From Chamaea fasciata (taxonomy: Eukaryota; Chordata; Aves; Passeriformes; Sylviidae): 64,000 nucleotides of DNA. Made by a program: the position numbers and the translations under genes. The notes beneath the pieces are model-generated. The model was given only the letters and a program-made list of their open reading frames with translations. It did no database searches and was not told the DNA's origin. The stretch lies in assembly GCA_029207755.1 (NCBI GenBank), contig JARCOQ010000066.1, positions 124,001 through 188,000 of the forward strand. The letters run 5' to 3'. This document shows positions 1 to 11,386 of the stretch, one piece after another (within the stretch, counting starts at the first letter, position 1; each line of letters starts with the position of its first letter).

Positions 1-564
1 CTGGTTGCTAACTGGAGCAGTATCCATCCAGAGTGGAATCCATGGCCCTTGCATCCATCCAGAACAGGCTCCAATTTGGATCTATGGCTCTGGTGTCCAT
101 CCAGAACTGTGTCCATCCAGGGACGGATCCATGGCTCTGGAGTCCATCCAGACCAGTATCCACCAAGAGTGGGATCCATGGCTCTGCGTTCCATCTGGAG
201 CAGTATCCATCCAGAGTCCAATCCAAGACTCTGCTGTCCATCTGGAGCAGTATCCATCCAGAGTCCAATCCAAGACTCTGCTCTCCATCCAGAACACAGT
301 CAAGCTGGGATCCAAGGCTCTGATGTCTATCCATACCAGTGTCCATCCACAGCGGGATCCATGGCACTGGTGTCTATTCACAGCAGCGTCCATCTAGATT
401 GGGATCCGTGGCTCTTATGTCCATCCAAACCCGTATCCATCCACAGTGGCATCCATTGCTCTGGTGTCCATCCACACCAGTGTCCAGCTGGAGTCATTGG
501 CTCTGGCATCCATCTAGGCCAGTGTCCATTGATAGGGGAGCCATGGTCTGGTGCCCATCCAGAC

Positions 565-650
565 CACTGGCCATCCAGAGTGGGATCCATGCCTCGGGGT
601 CTGGCAAGAGTCAATACAAGGTGGGAGGAATGGCTCTGGTCACCATCTAG
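565..650. repeat. Diverged block-marker unit with CAATACAAGGTGGGAGG
   Basis: One diverged segment per block runs from GGCCATCCAGAGTGGGATCC through CTCGGGGTCTGGCAAGA to CAATACAAGGTGGGAGG. I count 60 occurrences. Two forms exist: GCAAGAGTCAATACAAGG (612, 1931, 3678 and others) and GCAAGACCACTATCAATACAAGG (2980, 6042, 7140 and others), differing by 5 bp. The long form precedes CTGGTTGCTAACTGG; the short form precedes CTGGTTGCTATCTCC. The strict pairing of form and follower shows that blocks belong to two lineages. Confidence 0.85.
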
Positions 651-829
651 ACCACTGTCCTTCAGCACCAGTGTCCATCTCGAGTCGGATCCATGCCTCT
701 GGTTGCTATCTCCACAAGTGTCCATCAAGAGTGGAATCCATGGCCCTTGTATCCATCCAGACCAGGCTCCAATTTGGATCCATGGCTCGGGTGTCCATCC
801 AGACCAGCATCCATCCAGAGACGGATCCA

Positions 830-1008
830 TGGCTCTGGAGTCTATTTAGAACAGAGTAAAGCTGGGATCCAAGGCTCTGAGGTGCATCCATACCAGTGTC
901 CATCCACAGTGGGATCCATGGCTCTGGACTCTATTTAGAACAGAGTAAAGCTGGGATCCAAGGCTCTGAGGTCTATCCATACCAGTGTCCATCCACAGTG
1001 GGATCCAT
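830..1008. repeat. 89 bp doublet with AT-richer TATTTAGAACAGAGTAAAG core
   Basis: Two neighbouring units carry TCTATTTAGAACAGAGTAAAG, the AT-richest stretch of the array, spaced 89 bp apart (one 42 bp plus one 47 bp unit), starting at 842 and 931. The first core of each recurrence lies at 842, 3908, 8068, 12228, 16388, 20501, 23956, 38853, 42308 and 61779. It is confined to the marker interval of 1319 bp, so it occurs once per 4160 bp HOR and is missing from 44-60 kb. No function can be read from it. Confidence 0.8.
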
Positions 1009-3066
1009 TGCTCTGGTTTCCATCCAGACCACTGTCCACTTGAGATCCAAGGCTCTGCTATCCATCTGGGAAAGTATCCATCTGGATACGTGGCTGTGCT
1101 GTCCATTCATACCAGGCTCCATCTACAGACCCATGCATGACTCCTGTGTCCATCAAGAACAGCGTGCATCCAGAGTGGGATCCATGGCTTTGGCGTCCAT
1201 CCAGATCATTATCCATCTGGAGCAGTGTCCACTTTGCATCCATGGCTATGCTGTCTATCTGTACCAGGGTCCATCCACAGTGGGATCCATGGCTCTGGTG
1301 TCCATCCAGACCACTGTGCAGTTGGGATCCACGGCTCTGGTGTCCGTCTGGATGCGTGGCTGTGCTGTCCATTCAAACCAGGCTCCATCCACAGAGGGAT
1401 GCATGGCTCTTGTGTCCATCACGAGTAGTGTGCATTCAGAGTGGGATCCATGGCTCTGGTGTCCATCCAGACCAGTGTCAAGCTGGGATCCATAGCTCTT
1501 TTGTCTATTCAGGCAAGCGTCCATCCAGAGTGGAAGCCAGGGTTCTGCTGTCTATCCTGACCAGTGTCCATCCAGAGCGGACACCATTACTCTGGTGTGC
1601 ATCTCTACCTGCGTCCATCCACAGTGGCATCCATTGCTCTGGTGTCCATCCTGACCACTGTCAATCCACTGTGGGATCCATGGCTCTGGGGTCTATTCAC
1701 AGCAGCGTCCGTCTAGATTGGGATCCGTGGCTCTTATGTCCATCCAAACCAGTATCCATCCACAGTGGCATCCATTGCTCTGGTGTCCATCCACAGCAGT
1801 GTCCAGCTGGAATCCATGGCTCTGGCGTCCGTCAAGACCAGTGTCCATTCATAGGGGAGCCATGGTCTGGTGCCCATCCAGACCACTGGCCATCCAGAGT
1901 GGGATCCATGCCTCGGGGTCTGGCAAGAGTCAATACAAGGTGGGAGGAATGGCTCTGGTCACCATCTAGTACTGTCCTTCAGCACCAGTGTCCATCTCGA
2001 GTGGAATCCATGCCTCCGGTTGCTATCTCCACAAGTGTCCATCAAGAGTGGAATCCATGGCCCTTGTATCCATCCAGACCAGGCTCCAATTTGGATCCAT
2101 GGCTCGGGTGTCCATCCAGACCAGCATCCATCCAGAGACGGATCCATGGCTCTGGAGTCTATCCAGACTGGGATCCATCCAAAGTGGGATCCATGGCTCT
2201 GGTGTCCATCTGGAGCAGTATCCATCCAGAGTCCAATCCAAGACTCTGCTCTCCATCCAGAACACAGTCAAGCTGGGATCCAAGGCTCTGATGTCTATCC
2301 ATACCAGTGTCCATCCACAGTGGGATCCATGGCACTGGTGTCCATCGAGACCACTGTCCAGTTGGGATCCACGGCTCTGGTGTCCATCTGGATGCGTGGC
2401 TGTGCTGTCCATTCAAACCAGGCTCCATCCACAGAGGGATGCATGGCTCTTGTGTCCATCACGAGTAGTGTGCATTCAGAGTGGGATTCATGGCTCTGGT
2501 GTCCATCCAGACCAGTGTCAAGCTGGGATCCATAGCTCTTTTGTCTATTCAGGCAAGCGTCCATTCAGAGTGGAAGCCAGGGTTCTGCTGTCTATCCAGA
2601 CCAGTGTCCATCCAGAGTGGACACCATTACTGTGGTGTGCATCTCTACCTACCTGTGTCCATCCACAGTGGCATCCATTGCTCTGGTGTCCATCCTGACC
2701 ACTGTCAATCCACTGTGGGATCCATGGCTCTGGTGTCTCTTCACAGCAGCGTCCATCCAGATTGGGATCCGTGGCTCTTATGTCCATCCAAACCAGTGTC
2801 CATCCACAGTGGCATCCATTGCTCTGGTGTCCATCCACACCAGTGTCCAGCTGGAATCCATGGCTCTGGCGTCCATCTAGACCAGTGTCCATTCATAGGG
2901 GATCCATGGTCTGGGGCCCATCCAGACCACTGGCCATCCAGAGTGGGATCCATGCCTCAGGGTCTGGCAAGACCACTATCAATACAAGGTGGGAGGAATG
3001 GCTCTGGTCACCATCTGGACCAGTGTCCATCTGGACCAGTCTCCATCTGGATTCGGATCCATGACT

Positions 3067-6000
3067 CTGGTTGCTAACTGGAGCAGTATCCATCCAGAGT
3101 GGAATCCATGGCCCTTGCATCCATCCAGAACAGGCTCCAATTTGGATCTATGGCTCTTGTGTCCATCCAGAACTGTGTCCATCCAGAGATGGATCCATGG
3201 CTCTGGAGTCCATCCAGACCAGTATCCACCAAGAGTGGGATCCATGGCTCTGCGTTCCATCTGGAGCAGTATCCATCCAGAGTCCAATCCAAGACTCTGC
3301 TGTCCATCTGGAGCAGTATCCATCCAGAGTCCAATCCAAGACTCTGCTCTCCATCCAGAACACAGTCAAGCTGGGATCCAAGGCTCTGATGTCTATCCAT
3401 ACCAGTGTCCATCCACAGCGGGATCCATGGCACTGGTGTCTATTCACAGCAGCGTCCATCTAGATTGGGATCCGTGGCTCTTATGTCCATCCAAACCCGT
3501 ATCCATCCACAGTGGCATCCATTGCTCTGGTGTCCATCCACACCAGTGTCCAGCTGGAGTCATTGGCTCTGGCATCCATCTAGGCCAGTGTCCATTGATA
3601 GGGGAGCCATGGTCTGGTGCCCATCCAGACCACTGGCCATCCAGAGTGGGATCCATGCCTCGGGGTCTGGCAAGAGTCAATACAAGGTGGGAGGAATGGC
3701 TCTGGTCACCATCTAGACCACTGTCCTTCAGGACCAGTGTCCATCTCGAGTCGGATCCATGCCTCTGGTTGCTATCTCCACAAGTGTCCATCAAGAGTGG
3801 AATCCATGGCCCTTGTATCCATCCAGACCAGGCTCCAATTTGGATCCATGGCTCGGGTGTCCATCCAGACCAGCATCCATCCAGAGACGGATCCATGGCT
3901 CTGGAGTCTATTTAGAACAGAGTAAAGCTGGGATCCAAGGCTCTGAGGTGCATCCATACCAGTGTCCATCCACAGTGGGATCCATGGCTCTGGACTCTAT
4001 TTAGAACAGAGTAAAGCTGGGATCCAAGGCTCTGAGGTCTATCCATACCAGTGTCCATCCACAGTGGGATCCATTGCTCTGGTTTCCATCCAGACCACTG
4101 TCCACTTGAGATCCAAGGCTCTGCTATCCATCTGGGAAAGTATCCATCTGGATACGTGGCTGTGCTGTCCATTCATACCAGGCTCCATCTACAGACCCAT
4201 GCATGACTCCTGTGTCCATCAAGAACAGCGTGCATCCAGAGTGGGATCCATGGCTTTGGCGTCCATCCAGATCATTATCCATCTGGAGCAGTGTCCACTT
4301 TGCATCCATGGCTATGCTGTCTATCTGTACCAGGGTCCATCCACAGTGGGATCCATGGCTCTGGTGTCCATCCAGACCACTGTGCAGTTGGGATCCACGG
4401 CTCTGGTGTCCGTCTGGATGCGTGGCTGTGCTGTCCATTCAAACCAGGCTCCATCCACAGAGGGATGCATGGCTCTTGTGTCCATCACGAGTAGTGTGCA
4501 TTCAGAGTGGGATCCATGGCTCTGGTGTCCATCCAGACCAGTGTCAAGCTGGGATCCATAGCTCTTTTGTCTATTCAGGCAAGCGTCCATCCAGAGTGGA
4601 AGCCAGGGTTCTGCTGTCTATCCTGACCAGTGTCCATCCAGAGCGGACACCATTACTCTGGTGTGCATCTCTACCTGCGTCCATCCACAGTGGCATCCAT
4701 TGCTCTGGTGTCCATCCTGACCACTGTCAATCCACTGTGGGATCCATGGCTCTGGGGTCTATTCACAGCAGCGTCCGTCTAGATTGGGATCCGTGGCTCT
4801 TATGTCCATCCAAACCAGTATCCATCCACAGTGGCATCCATTGCTCTGGTGTCCATCCACAGCAGTGTCCAGCTGGAATCCATGGCTCTGGCGTCCGTCA
4901 AGACCAGTGTCCATTCATAGGGGAGCCATGGTCTGGTGCCCATCCAGACCACTGGCCATCCAGAGTGGGATCCATGCCTCGGGGTCTGGCAAGAGTCAAT
5001 ACAAGGTGGGAGGAATGGCTCTGGTCACCATCTAGTACTGTCCTTCAGCACCAGTGTCCATCTCGAGTGGAATCCATGCCTCCGGTTGCTATCTCCACAA
5101 GTGTCCATCAAGAGTGGAATCCATGGCCCTTGTATCCATCCAGACCAGGCTCCAATTTGGATCCATGGCTCGGGTGTCCATCCAGACCAGCATCCATCCA
5201 GAGACGGATCCATGGCTCTGGAGTCTATCCAGACTGGGATCCATCCAAAGTGGGATCCATGGCTCTGGTGTCCATCTGGAGCAGTATCCATCCAGAGTCC
5301 AATCCAAGACTCTGCTCTCCATCCAGAACACAGTCAAGCTGGGATCCAAGGCTCTGATGTCTATTCATACCAGTGTCCATCCACAGTGGGATCCATGGCA
5401 CTGGTGTCCATCGAGACCACTGTCCAGTTGGGATCCACGGCTCTGGTGTACATCTGGATGCGTGGCTGTGCTGTCCATTCAAACCAGGCTCCATCCACAG
5501 AGGGATGCATGGCTCTTGTGTCCATCACGAGTAGTGTGCATTCAGAGTGGGATTCATGGCTCTGGTGTCCATCCAGACCAGTGTCAAGCTGGGATCCATA
5601 GCTCTTTTGTCTATTCAGGCAAGCGTCCATCCAGAGTGGAAGCCAGGCTTCTGCTGTCTATCCAGACCAGTGTCCATCCAGAGCGGACACCATTACTCTG
5701 GTGTGCATCTCTACCTGCGTCCATCCACAGTGGCATCCATTGCTCTGGTGTCCATCCTGACCACTGTCAATCCACTGTGGGATCCATGGCTCTGGGGTCT
5801 ATTCACAGCAGCGTCCATCCAGATTGGGATCCGTGGCTCTTATGTCCATCCAAACCAGTGTCCATCCACAGTGGCATCCATGGCTCTGGTGTCCATCCAC
5901 ACCAGTGTCCAGCTGGAATCCATGGCTCTGGCGTCCATCTAGACCAGTGTCCATTCATAGGGGATCCATGGTCTGGGGCCCATCCAGACCACTGGCCATC

Positions 6001-7226
6001 CAGAGTGGGATGCATGCCTCGGGGTCTGGCAAGACCACTATCAATACAAGGTGGGAGGAATGGCTCTGGTCACCATCCGGACCAGTGTCCATCTGGACCA
6101 GTCTCCATCTGGATTCGGATCTATGACTCTGGTTGCTAACTGGAGCAGTATCCATCCAGAGTGGAATCCATGGCCCTTGCATCCATCCAGAACAGGTTCC
6201 AATTTGGATCTATGGCTCTTGTGTCCATCCAGAACTGTGTCCATCCAGAGACGGATCCATGGCTCTGGAGTCCATCCAGACCAGTATCCACCAAGAGTGG
6301 GATCCATGGCTCTGCGTTCCATCTGGAGCAGTATCCATCCAGAGTCCAATCCAAGACTCTGGTGTCCATCTGGAGCAGTATCCATCCAGAGTCCAATCCA
6401 AGACTCTGCTCTCCATCCAGAACACAGTCAAGCTGGGATCCAAGGCTCTGATGTCTATCCATACCAGTGTCCATCCACAGTGGGATCCATGGCACTGGTG
6501 TCCATCGAGACCACTGTCCAGTTGGGATCCACGGCTCTGGTGTCCATCTGGATGCGTGGCTGTGCTGTCCATTCAAACCAGGCTCCATCCACAGAGGGAT
6601 GCATGGCTCTTGTGTCCATCACGAGTAGTGTGCATTCAGAGTGGGATCCATGGCTCTGGTGTCCATCCAGACCAGTGTCAAGCTGGGATCCATTGCTCTT
6701 TTGTCTATTCAGGCAAGCGTCCATTCAGAGTGGAAGCCAGGGTTCTGCTGTCTATCCAGACCAGTGTCCATCCAGAGTGGACACCATTAATGTGGTGTGC
6801 ATCTCTACCTACCTGTGTCCATCCACAGTGGCATCCATTGCTCTGGTGTCCATCCTGACCACTGTCAATCCACTGTGGGATCCATGGCTCTGGTGTCTCT
6901 TCACAGCAGCGTCCATCCAGATTGGGATCCGTGGCTCTTATGTCCATCCAAACCAGTGTCCATCCACAGTGGCATCCATTGCTCTGGTGTCCATCCACAC
7001 CAGTGTCCAGCTGGAATCCATGGCTCTGGCGTCCATCTAGACCAGTGTCCATTCATAGGGGATCCATGGTCTGGGGCCCATCCAGACCACTGGCCATCCA
7101 GAGTGGGATCCATGCCTCAGGGTCTGGCAAGACCACTATCAATACAAGGTGGGAGGAATGGCTCTGGTCACCATCTGGACCAGTGTCCATCTGGACCAGT
7201 CTCCATCTGGATTCGGATCCATGACT
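3067..7226. repeat. HOR copy B, complete 4160 bp unit
   Basis: This is the first complete higher-order repeat. Marker units at 3678, 4997, 6042 and 7140 define blocks of 1319, 1045 and 1098 bp, plus 698 bp across the copy boundary. Copy B differs from its neighbours at scattered single bases, for example GAGATGG near 3186 where others have GGGACGG. It shares with copies C and D the variants CTATTCATACC near 5363 and GTGTACATCTGG near 5447, which are CTATCCATACC and GTGTCCATCTGG in copies A and E. Confidence 0.9.
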
Positions 7227-10200
7227 CTGGTTGCTAACTGGAGCAGTATCCATCCAGAGTGGAATCCATGGCCCTTGCATCCATCCAGAACAGGCTCCAA
7301 TTTGGATCTATGGCTCTGGTGTCCATCCAGAACTGTGTCCATCCAGGGACGGATCCATGGCTCTGGAGTCCATCCAGACCAGTATCCACCAAGAGTGGGA
7401 TCCATGGCTCTGCGTTCCATCTGGAGCAGTATCCATCCAGAGTCCAATCCAAGACTCTGCTGTCCATCTGGAGCAGTATCCATCCAGAGTCCAATCCAAG
7501 ACTCTGCTCTCCATCCAGAACACAGTCAAGCTGGGATCCAAGGCTCTGATGTCTATCCATACCAGTGTCCATCCACAGCGGGATCCATGGCACTGGTGTC
7601 TATTCACAGCAGCGTCCATCTAGATTGGGATCCGTGGCTCTTATGTCCATCCAAACCCGTATCCATCCACAGTGGCATCCATTGCTCTGGTGTCCATCCA
7701 CACCAGTGTCCAGCTGGAGTCATTGGCTCTGGCATCCATCTAGGCCAGTGTCCATTGATAGGGGAGCCATGGTCTGGTGCCCATCCAGACCACTGGCCAT
7801 CCAGAGTGGGATCCATGCCTCGGGGTCTGGCAAGAGTCAATACAAGGTGGGAGGAATGGCTCTGGTCACCATCTAGACCACTGTCCTTCAGGACCAGTGT
7901 CCATCTCGAGTCGGATCCATGCCTCTGGTTGCTATCTCCACAAGTGTCCATCAAGAGTGGAATCCATGGCCCTTGTATCCATCCAGACCAGGCTCCAATT
8001 TGGATCCATGGCTCGGGTGTCCATCCAGACCAGCATCCATCCAGAGACGGATCCATGGCTCTGGAGTCTATTTAGAACAGAGTAAAGCTGGGATCCAAGG
8101 CTCTGAGGTGCATCCATACCAGTGTCCATCCACAGTGGGATCCATGGCTCTGGACTCTATTTAGAACAGAGTAAAGCTGGGATCCAAGGCTCTGAGGTCT
8201 ATCCATACCAGTGTCCATCCACAGTGGGATCCATTGCTCTGGTTTCCATCCAGACCACTGTCCACTTGAGATCCAAGGCTCTGCTATCCATCTGGGAAAG
8301 TATCCATCTGGATACGTGGCTGTGCTGTCCATTCATACCAGGCTCCATCTACAGACCCATGCATGACTCCTGTGTCCATCAAGAACAGCGTGCATCCAGA
8401 GTGGGATCCATGGCTTTGGCGTCCATCCAGATCATTATCCATCTGGAGCAGTGTCCACTTTGCATCCATGGCTATGCTGTCTATCTGTACCAGGGTCCAT
8501 CCACAGTGGGATCCATGGCTCTGGTGTCCATCCAGACCACTGTGCAGTTGGGATCCACGGCTCTGGTGTCCGTCTGGATGCGTGGCTGTGCTGTCCATTC
8601 AAACCAGGCTCCATCCACAGAGGGATGCATGGCTCTTGTGTCCATCACGAGTAGTGTGCATTCAGAGTGGGATCCATGGCTCTGGTGTCCATCCAGACCA
8701 GTGTCAAGCTGGGATCCATAGCTCTTTTGTCTATTCAGGCAAGCGTCCATCCAGAGTGGAAGCCAGGGTTCTGCTGTCTATCCTGACCAGTGTCCATCCA
8801 GAGCGGACACCATTACTCTGGTGTGCATCTCTACCTGCGTCCATCCACAGTGGCATCCATTGCTCTGGTGTCCATCCTGACCACTGTCAATCCACTGTGG
8901 GATCCATGGCTCTGGGGTCTATTCACAGCAGCGTCCGTCTAGATTGGGATCCGTGGCTCTTATGTCCATCCAAACCAGTATCCATCCACAGTGGCATCCA
9001 TTGCTCTGGTGTCCATCCACAGCAGTGTCCAGCTGGAATCCATGGCTCTGGCGTCCGTCAAGACCAGTGTCCATTCATAGGGGAGCCATGGTCTGGTGCC
9101 CATCCAGACCACTGGCCATCCAGAGTGGGATCCATGCCTCGGGGTCTGGCAAGAGTCAATACAAGGTGGGAGGAATGGCTCTGGTCACCATCTAGTACTG
9201 TCCTTCAGCACCAGTGTCCATCTCGAGTGGAATCCATGCCTCCGGTTGCTATCTCCACAAGTGTCCATCAAGAGTGGAATCCATGGCCCTTGTATCCATC
9301 CAGACCAGGCTCCAATTTGGATCCATGGCTCGGGTGTCCATCCAGACCAGCATCCATCCAGAGACGGATCCATGGCTCTGGAGTCTATCCAGACTGGGAT
9401 CCATCCAAAGTGGGATCCATGGCTCTGGTGTCCATCTGGAGCAGTATCCATCCAGAGTCCAATCCAAGACTCTGCTCTCCATCCAGAACACAGTCAAGCT
9501 GGGATCCAAGGCTCTGATGTCTATTCATACCAGTGTCCATCCACAGTGGGATCCATGGCACTGGTGTCCATCGAGACCACTGTCCAGTTGGGATCCACGG
9601 CTCTGGTGTACATCTGGATGCGTGGCTGTGCTGTCCATTCAAACCAGGCTCCATCCACAGAGGGATGCATGGCTCTTGTGTCCATCACGAGTAGTGTGCA
9701 TTCAGAGTGGGATTCATGGCTCTGGTGTCCATCCAGACCAGTGTCAAGCTGGGATCCATAGCTCTTTTGTCTATTCAGGCAAGCGTCCATCCAGAGTGGA
9801 AGCCAGGCTTCTGCTGTCTATCCAGACCAGTGTCCATCCAGAGCGGACACCATTACTCTGGTGTGCATCTCTACCTGCGTCCATCCACAGTGGCATCCAT
9901 TGCTCTGGTGTCCATCCTGACCACTGTCAATCCACTGTGGGATCCATGGCTCTGGGGTCTATTCACAGCAGCGTCCATCCAGATTGGGATCCGTGGCTCT
10001 TATGTCCATCCAAACCAGTGTCCATCCACAGTGGCATCCATGGCTCTGGTGTCCATCCACACCAGTGTCCAGCTGGAATCCATGGCTCTGGCGTCCATCT
10101 AGACCAGTGTCCATTCATAGGGGATCCATGGTCTGGGGCCCATCCAGACCACTGGCCATCCAGAGTGGGATGCATGCCTCGGGGTCTGGCAAGACCACTA

Positions 10201-11386
10201 TCAATACAAGGTGGGAGGAATGGCTCTGGTCACCATCCGGACCAGTGTCCATCTGGACCAGTCTCCATCTGGATTCGGATCTATGACTCTGGTTGCTAAC
10301 TGGAGCAGTATCCATCCAGAGTGGAATCCATGGCCCTTGCATCCATCCAGAACAGGTTCCAATTTGGATCTATGGCTCTTGTGTCCATCCAGAACTGTGT
10401 CCATCCAGAGACGGATCCATGGCTCTGGAGTCCATCCAGACCAGTATCCACCAAGAGTGGGATCCATGGCTCTGCGTTCCATCTGGAGCAGTATCCATCC
10501 AGAGTCCAATCCAAGACTCTGGTGTCCATCTGGAGCAGTATCCATCCAGAGTCCAATCCAAGACTCTGCTCTCCATCCAGAACACAGTCAAGCTGGGATC
10601 CAAGGCTCTGATGTCTATCCATACCAGTGTCCATCCACAGTGGGATCCATGGCACTGGTGTCCATCGAGACCACTGTCCAGTTGGGATCCACGGCTCTGG
10701 TGTCCATCTGGATGCGTGGCTGTGCTGTCCATTCAAACCAGGCTCCATCCACAGAGGGATGCATGGCTCTTGTGTCCATCACGAGTAGTGTGCATTCAGA
10801 GTGGGATCCATGGCTCTGGTGTCCATCCAGACCAGTGTCAAGCTGGGATCCATTGCTCTTTTGTCTATTCAGGCAAGCGTCCATTCAGAGTGGAAGCCAG
10901 GGTTCTGCTGTCTATCCAGACCAGTGTCCATCCAGAGTGGACACCATTAATGTGGTGTGCATCTCTACCTACCTGTGTCCATCCACAGTGGCATCCATTG
11001 CTCTGGTGTCCATCCTGACCACTGTCAATCCACTGTGGGATCCATGGCTCTGGTGTCTCTTCACAGCAGCGTCCATCCAGATTGGGATCCGTGGCTCTTA
11101 TGTCCATCCAAACCAGTGTCCATCCACAGTGGCATCCATGGCTCTGGTGTCCATCCACACCAGTGTCCAGCTGGAATCCATGGCTCTGGCGTCCATCTAG
11201 ACCAGTGTCCATTCATAGGGGATCCATGGTCTGGGGCCCATCCAGACCACTGGCCATCCAGAGTGGGATCCATGCCTCAGGGTCTGGCAAGACCACTATC
11301 AATACAAGGTGGGAGGAATGGCTCTGGTCACCATCTGGACCAGTGTCCATCTGGACCAGTCTCCATCTGGATTCGGATCCATGACT
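7227..11386. repeat. HOR copy C, complete 4160 bp unit
   Basis: Same four-block order as copy B, with marker units at 7838, 9157, 10202 and 11300. It is nearly identical to B and D. Near 11,140 it reads GGCATCCATGGCTC where copy B has GGCATCCATTGCTC, a variant it shares with D. Shared variants of this kind between adjacent copies are the normal sign of local homogenisation in a satellite array. Confidence 0.9.

Larger units (their letters stand above)
1..3066. repeat. HOR copy A, shortened (3066 bp, three blocks)
   Basis: Phase is set by CTGGTTGCTAACTGGAGCAG, which starts at 1 and again at 3067. This copy has marker units at 612, 1931 and 2980, giving blocks of 1319, 1049 and 698 bp. Complete copies have four blocks, so one block is absent; the net length difference is 1094 bp. 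The 1049 bp block is 4 bp longer than its counterpart because of ACCTACCTGTGTCC in place of ACCTGCGTCC near 2650. That variant belongs to the 1098 bp block in complete copies, so copy A looks like a fusion of the second and third blocks by exchange or deletion between about 2,490 and 2,650. The left end of this copy may lie outside the window. Confidence 0.85.

Noticed and set aside
605..640. Splice-donor-like CAAGGTGGGAGG in the marker unit
   Set aside because: A single short match with no partner acceptor, coding exon or poly-pyrimidine context; it recurs 60 times merely because the block is repeated.
3050..3066. CENP-B box-like ATTCGGATCC
   Set aside because: Only the TTCG part fits; the downstream A and CGGG positions of the known 17 bp box do not match, and no other unit fits better.
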